Shown in pieces: positions 59,082-64,000 of a DNA stretch of 64,000 bases. This DNA comes from Coniella vitis. Lineage: Eukaryota; Ascomycota; Sordariomycetes; Diaporthales; Schizoparmaceae. A program made the position numbers and the translations under genes. Position 1 is the first letter of the stretch. Each line of letters starts with the position of its first letter. The stretch is from contig WUJK01000014.1 in NCBI GenBank assembly GCA_011317545.1, positions 434,001-498,000 on the forward strand, read 5' to 3'. A model generated the notes under the pieces. It was not told the origin of the DNA. It ran no database searches and saw only the letters and a list, made by a program, of their open reading frames with translations.

Positions 59082-59666
59082 GGCCATGCGTACAGATAAG
59101 AAAAGATATGCTTCTGAGTATATAACGTGGGACTTGGTGTTTGTGTATAATTCACGGGAGGGTGATGGGGTTTAAGATGGGGATGGTGATTGGTATTGGG
59201 TTTATCCACGCTGGTTTTCCTTTTCTTGCTCGCCATCACCACCGCGGCAGAAGCAGGCCAGCCGGTGAAGATCTAAGTAAGTACACTGAGTTTTTTTAAA
59301 AAAGTTTTTTTTCCATCTCGAGTTGCTTCAATTACTTTTGTGCATCAAAGACTAGTATAACATTGGATAGTCTACCAACATTTATTCCTTCTTTTTTTTT
59401 CCATATGCTGCGCTTCGCAGTACTATGATAAAGGTGAAGGTGGGATATATCGTGGATGGGGTAGGTAGATTGATTCGTACTTAGGTACTTGGTCGAAACG
59501 TCCATGATATCTACACATAATACTTTGCACTGTATTGCTCACAGCAGGAGTGAGCAGATAGTATTTCCGCACAAGGTTGGAAATAGACATTCTCAACACC
59601 TGTATCTCATATCCCCAGAATTATGATTACATCACATCAGTTCTGCAAGTATCTGCTGTACGACGT

Positions 59667-59694
59667 GAGAAGAGAGAGAGAGAGAGAGAGAGAG
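59667..59694. repeat. GA dinucleotide repeat
   Basis: About thirteen uninterrupted GA units. Confidence 0.9.
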
Positions 59695-60741
59695 CACGTG
59701 AGCGTGAGCTAGTTTCTCCCATGGATAGAACTTGATATAGCGGGTAGTCACAGAGTTTTTACTATGCAAGAGAGTAAGGAGGTCTCGAAGGGTTCGGGCA
59801 AGGAGGAGGAGGCATTCGACGATTTTGATAATTTCATAGGAGACCTTGAATATATAGTGTCGAATATCTTCTATCAGGGTTACGACCCAGCCTACGTAAA
59901 TCACAAGCCGAATATCGCCTACAACGGATTTCTTTTTTTCATGTAAAAACATAGTAACCCATGGGTAACATCAAGGAACTCATACCAACATGACTGACTG
60001 AGATACTAACACATCCTCCTTCAGTAAAAGCCAGCAATTCAACTATTGAGGGCAATTTCCTAGCACGGGGTGCAGAGACTACTTATAGTCGGGCGCTTCA
60101 ACATAGCACATCATCTTTAGGAATAAAGGATCATCAGGCTCGGGGCTCGCAAAAACATATTGACTGACTAGAGGTGGCTTGGCCGGACAGGGTTTTCTCT
60201 TTCTTTTTCGTTCTCTTCGGGTTTCTCCTGAATTTATTTCTTTTTTCACACTGTCTGTGTTGAATTTCTCGTTTTTCCCTTCTCTTTCTCTTTTCCCCCT
60301 TATTCTCTCGTCTGTCTCTTCTTTCTCTCCTTTCCCTTCACATCCCCCCCCCCGGGGTTTTATACCGTTATATGCATACCATCACCTCAAGAAGCATCCC
60401 AGGGCCTAGGAAAATCGATTTTTCACCCCATGAATGAAGGAAAAAAAAAAAGGTTATCCCAGGTATGCTTATCCCCCAGAAAACTCGTGAAGAAGCACTG
60501 AGAGCATCAAATACTGCCACAGTCAGTTTCAATCCCATTCCATGAGGCCGGTCGATACGACACTGATACATGAATACGCTTCCCAAACATGGGGCCACTC
60601 ACTCATCCACTCCATTGAGTTCAATTCATTCATTTTTCTTTCACTTACTTGGAGCAAATAAAACAGCAGTTTACTGGTTAAACTGAACTGATTGTTTGAC
60701 TGGTTTAGCTGGCTGGCTTGATTCGAGTTGATTCGATTTTT

Positions 60742-60754
60742 GGGGGGGGGGGGG
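60742..60754. repeat. G13 homopolymer
   Basis: Thirteen consecutive G on the plus strand. Confidence 0.9.
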
Positions 60755-61485
60755 ATTTAGTTTCTGGTTGCAAGATTTTGACTCAAGTATACCAATAAAA
60801 AGATAAGCACGCAATATATATATACAACATATAAAACAACATACATAGTAAACCCCAGACTTATGACTGCCGTGTCTGGACAAGCAATGGTATAAAAGCT
60901 ACCGATCTATAAAGGAAGCCTGTTGCGAGATGGTGAACCCGCGACACGTTGTACAAATATCAAGACACTCGTTTTTTTTTAAACACGCATATTCATCAAT
61001 AGACTCAAAAAGAAACATATACATATATATATATATGTATTTCCCTATACCAAGAACCCATTTCTATTCAGAGATAGTTGTATATAAAAGAAATTTCAAC
61101 ACGACAGACCAGATTCCCAGGACTCCCCTAATCTTCAATAAAACTAGGGTCAGTTTCGGTCGTCTTTTAGCACGAGACTCTCTCTTTCTTCCTTCTTTCG
61201 TTCCTCCCATACATGTAACAAGACGCCCTGTTGGTGTGTGTCTGTGTGTGTCTGTGTGTATTGGATATAAAGCCTTTATCATTACCACCCACCCTCATCA
61301 CAACTTGTTCCATCTCGACCCAAGCCAATTGTGGGTTTGACATATGTTATCCAAAGGCTGATGACTGTGCCTCTTTGCCACTTTCAACATCTCTCTTCCA
61401 TCACTTCTCTTTGGCCTCTTCTTCTTCTTTCGTCTCTTCATTCTATCATCATCATCATCTATATTTCTCCCAACATCAACACCAC

Positions 61486-63106
61486 CTACGAGACCTGAAA
61501 CGCCGCCCCATGCGCCCCGTTCACCTCGCTCACCTTGCGCTTCTTGGGCTGCGGCGTATCCGTCACAGGCTCCTTGTCGCTGATGACATCCGTGCCCGAC
61601 ACAACAGGGAACGGCGACAGCACCTTGGAGATGTCGCCCCACCACTGCTCGCCAAACCGCCGGTACCAGTCCACCGTGATGCGCAAGCCTTCGGCAAATG
61701 TCGTTTTTTGGTCCCAGCCCAACTGGCGCAGCTTGGTCCCGTCGACGGCGTACCGGTGGTCGTTAAAGGGCCGGTCGTGCGTGTATTTGACCCACGTCTG
61801 AATCTCCTCGGCCGTGCTGTGCGGGATGCCCATCTCGGCGAGCAGCAAGCTGCAGAGCGACAGGTTGGAGATTTCGTCGTACGAGCCGACGTTGTAGACC
61901 TGGCCCATCTGGCCCTTGTGCAGGATCGTGTCAAAGGCGTCCGCCGCGTCGCCGGCGAAAAGGTAGCGCCGGGTAGGGCTACCGTCGCCGTGCAGGACCA
62001 CGGGCTGGCCGCGGTTGAGCAGGCAGCTGAACTTGGGGATGATCTTCTCGGGGTACTGGTGGGGCCCGTAGACGTTGTTGCTGCGGACGATAATCACGGG
62101 CAGCTTGAAGCTCTTTTGGTACGAGTGCACCAGCATCTCGGCGGCGGCCTTGGAGGCGGCATAGGGGTTGGTGGGCGCCAGAATGCTGCTCTCGAGGAGG
62201 TCGTCGTCGTCGTCCTTGACCTCGCCGTAGACCTCGTCGGTCGAAATGTGAATGAAGCGCTTGATGCCTACTTTTTTGGCGCTCTCGAGGAGCACGTGGG
62301 TGCCGTAGACGTTTGTGTGGGTGAAGCCGTACGAGTTGCCAAAGCTGAGATCGACGTGCGACTGCGCGGCGAAGTGGAAAATGGTGTCAATGTTGTGGCG
62401 CTCCAGACAGCCGACGACTTCGTCGGGGTTGGTGATGTCGCCCTGGTAGAATGTGAAGTTGCGCTTGTCGTTGAGCATGCGTGTGTTGTTGAGCGACGAA
62501 CAGTAGTCGAGCTTGTCGAACGAGACAATGTTGTACGCGTGAGGGTACGTCAGAGTCAGGTGGCGGACCAGCCAGCAAGCACTTTAGTGAATCAGAATCA
62601 GCCTCTTTGTCTTGTTTCCCTTCGTCGTCTTCTTCTTCTTCTTCTTCTTCTCCTTCTTCCTCCTCCACGAGGTGGTGGAATGGGGCCCTGATTCCTCGCT
62701 GCGTCTTGGAGGCGGCGGGGCCTACAGCTCACGCCACTGCTCGCTCGGAGGCGTGATTAGGAACATCTACTCACATGAAGCCAGCTCCTCCGGTAATCAT
62801 AATGTTCTTGACATCTGGCAGAGGCTCAAACTTGGTGGTGCCTTTGAGGACAGGCGCCTCCTTCCAGACGCCATAGTCCTCAAAGAAGCTGTGTCTCCGG
62901 CCATTTGTTCCTACAAGAATCGACTCAGCAACCGAGTAACGTGGAATCTCGTGTCTTGAGAGACAAAGACCACGAGGTCAAGCAACGAAACAAGAGAGAA
63001 GGTTGAGTGAAACAGGCCCAAAAAAAGATGACAAACCATTTGTGTTTGCGCCATTGGCGCCATTGGCGCCATTTGCGGGACGGCTTTGGCCGTTGGAGAT
63101 GGTCAT
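61486..63106 (-). CDS. NDP-glucose 4,6-dehydratase (RmlB / UDP-glucose 4,6-dehydratase type)
   Basis: An extended short-chain dehydrogenase that converts a nucleoside-diphosphate glucose to its 4-keto-6-deoxy form, the first step towards rhamnose. In fungi the substrate is probably UDP-glucose; that is inferred from family knowledge. Three exons: 63037-63106, 62775-62910 and 61486-62581, giving 433 aa. Introns are 126 bp (GTTTGT donor, TTGTAG acceptor, phase 1) and 193 bp (GTGAGT, TAAAG, phase 2). The second join restores the NAD-binding TGGAGFIACWLVRHL (glycines at 64-67). Catalytic STDEVYG has T183, D184 and E185, and the YAASK motif has Y209 and K213, all intact. The first 55 residues, with an ANG repeat and FFEDYGVWKEAP, extend beyond the bacterial enzyme. 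The C-terminal tail QPKKRKVS resembles a nuclear-localisation patch. No epimerase/reductase partner is in the window. Confidence 0.9.
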
Positions 63107-64000
63107 GATTTCTTTCGTGTTTTTTTTGGAGGTTGTGAACGGCGATGCAATTCTCACGAGCAAGCAGCAAGTGAGTGAGAGTAGGTTTTGGGTGCACTCG
63201 CGGGCGGGATCGCCAGAAAGAAGAGTGGTTTGCTGGCGAGGAGAGAAAAAGTGTCCAAAGCAGACCAATTGCTCGCAAATCAGCTCTCAATTAAAAGGGC
63301 TGGCTGGTATGTTGGATTGGCGCAACGGTGTAAGGCAACAAGTTGTTGCGGCCGAGGGGTCAAATTCTCGCCCCAATCAGTTGACACAAAGACAAGTTGA
63401 TGGTCTGTGTGTGTGTGTGTGTGCGTGTGTATGAGGAAATGAGAGAGAGCGAGCGCGAGCAAGAACGTGAGGGCTCGCGTCTGTGTCTGTCTGCCCGTCT
63501 TGTCGCGCGTGGTTTGCCAACAGACACTTTGCGAGATTGCAGTGTCTTGGGATGCGGCAGTCAAGGGAGGGCGCTGTCTTGCGTGTGAGAGAGCGTGTAT
63601 TTGTGTTTGAGAATGTGTGTGCCGCGGTCGTCGTGAGCGAGTGGCGCGAGTAGATTGCGCGAGTCCGCCGCAGGTATTTACTCTGGCCCCGGACAGGTGT
63701 TAGGATTCAATCGCAAGCAAGGGCAGCGATCGATCGACCCAGTAGCACTACTATGCATGTAGGTAGTTTTTGTTTCCACCAAAGGGAGGCTGATGTACAA
63801 CGGCAGGGAGAACGGGGGAGGCAGAGAAGGAGGGAAAACCAAAAGGATAAAGGATGGGATGGAATGGTGTCTGTCATGAAGGTTTGTGGCTTGTTCTCTC
63901 TCCTTCTGGTCTCGTTGATAACAACCGACGAGGCCAGTGTTCCCGGAGAGGTGGGCGGCTTACACATAGTACCTACTGGGGTCTTGAGTTTGGGGTTGCA
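63107..64000. other. Upstream flank of the dehydratase gene
   Basis: Presumed promoter and leader. It carries a GT repeat (63405-63430), further GT-rich sequence to 63620, and CACTACTATG and ACATAGTACC elements near 63747 and 63964. No gene is supported to the right edge. Confidence 0.45.
63405..63430. repeat. GT dinucleotide repeat
   Basis: About twelve GT units with one GC interruption. Confidence 0.85.

Larger units (their letters stand above)
59082..61485. other. 2.4-kb AT-rich gene-poor block
   Basis: Between the 5S gene and the dehydratase 3' end. It has GA (59667-59694), G13 (60742-60754), C10 (60344-60353) and TA (61020-61036) repeats. Two small overlapping frames on opposite strands at 59632-59952 (106 codons, minus) and 59764-59946 (60 codons, plus) start with ATG but have no recognisable domain, and I do not call them as genes. 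Confidence 0.5.

Noticed and set aside
61231..62691. 486-codon plus-strand open frame
   Set aside because: It is antisense to the dehydratase, whose catalytic motifs are intact. The Val/Arg-rich product is a typical shadow.
1..64000. tRNA genes, CRISPR arrays, transposons, secondary-metabolite cluster
   Set aside because: By eye I found no GGTTCGANTCC-type B box in a tRNA context, no spaced direct repeats, no transposase or reverse-transcriptase motifs and no PKS/NRPS/terpene enzymes. tRNAscan-SE or RepeatMasker could still find degenerate copies.

Overview
The window is nuclear DNA from a filamentous ascomycete (Pezizomycotina, most likely a Sordariomycete). The evidence is short spliceosomal introns of roughly 55-220 bp with GTAAGT/GTGAGT-like donors, fungal-specific domain architectures (Utp8, Snx41, Cla4, Rco1), long spacers rich in microsatellites, and a single dispersed 5S rRNA gene with an upstream TATA element as known from Neurospora. 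Exon joins were worked out by hand from splice sites, reading phase and recalled family conservation. No database search was run.

Layout. 1-1839 (-): 5'-complete part of a conserved fungal protein running off the left edge. 5009-7977 (-): utp8, divergent from 8806-12549 (+) elg1, an alternative PCNA clamp loader. 13111-14607 (-): low-complexity protein with one membrane segment and an Asp-His repeat. 16481-21361 (-): pds5, cohesin regulator. 24304-26125 (+): Ser/Thr-rich cell-surface protein. 28165-29441 (-): mRNA capping guanylyltransferase. 30276-32403 (-): snx41. 33798-36177 (-): SNF5-family chromatin remodeller subunit, divergent from 37193-38737 (+), a PA2G4/EBP1/Cdb4-type protein. 40233-45736 (+): Rco1-like double-PHD protein. 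47163-50422 (-): vps18. 51456-54052 (-): PAK kinase cla4. 54.1-61.5 kb: gene-poor, repeat-rich block containing a 119-nt 5S rRNA gene at 58935-59053 (-). 61486-63106 (-): nucleotide-sugar 4,6-dehydratase (RmlB type).

Most genes are housekeeping: ribosome synthesis (utp8, 5S rRNA), chromosome maintenance (elg1, pds5), chromatin (snf5, rco1), mRNA capping, and endosome/vacuole traffic and polarity (snx41, vps18, cla4). They share no operon-like logic. I found no mobile element, CRISPR array, secondary-metabolite cluster or convincing novel system. The observations most worth checking are the diverged but structurally conserved 5S gene, a PHD finger lacking one zinc-ligand cysteine in the Rco1 homologue, a short third exon that completes the Vps18 RING, and two unrecognised proteins (Asp-His tract; N-terminal membrane segment plus GPI-like tail).
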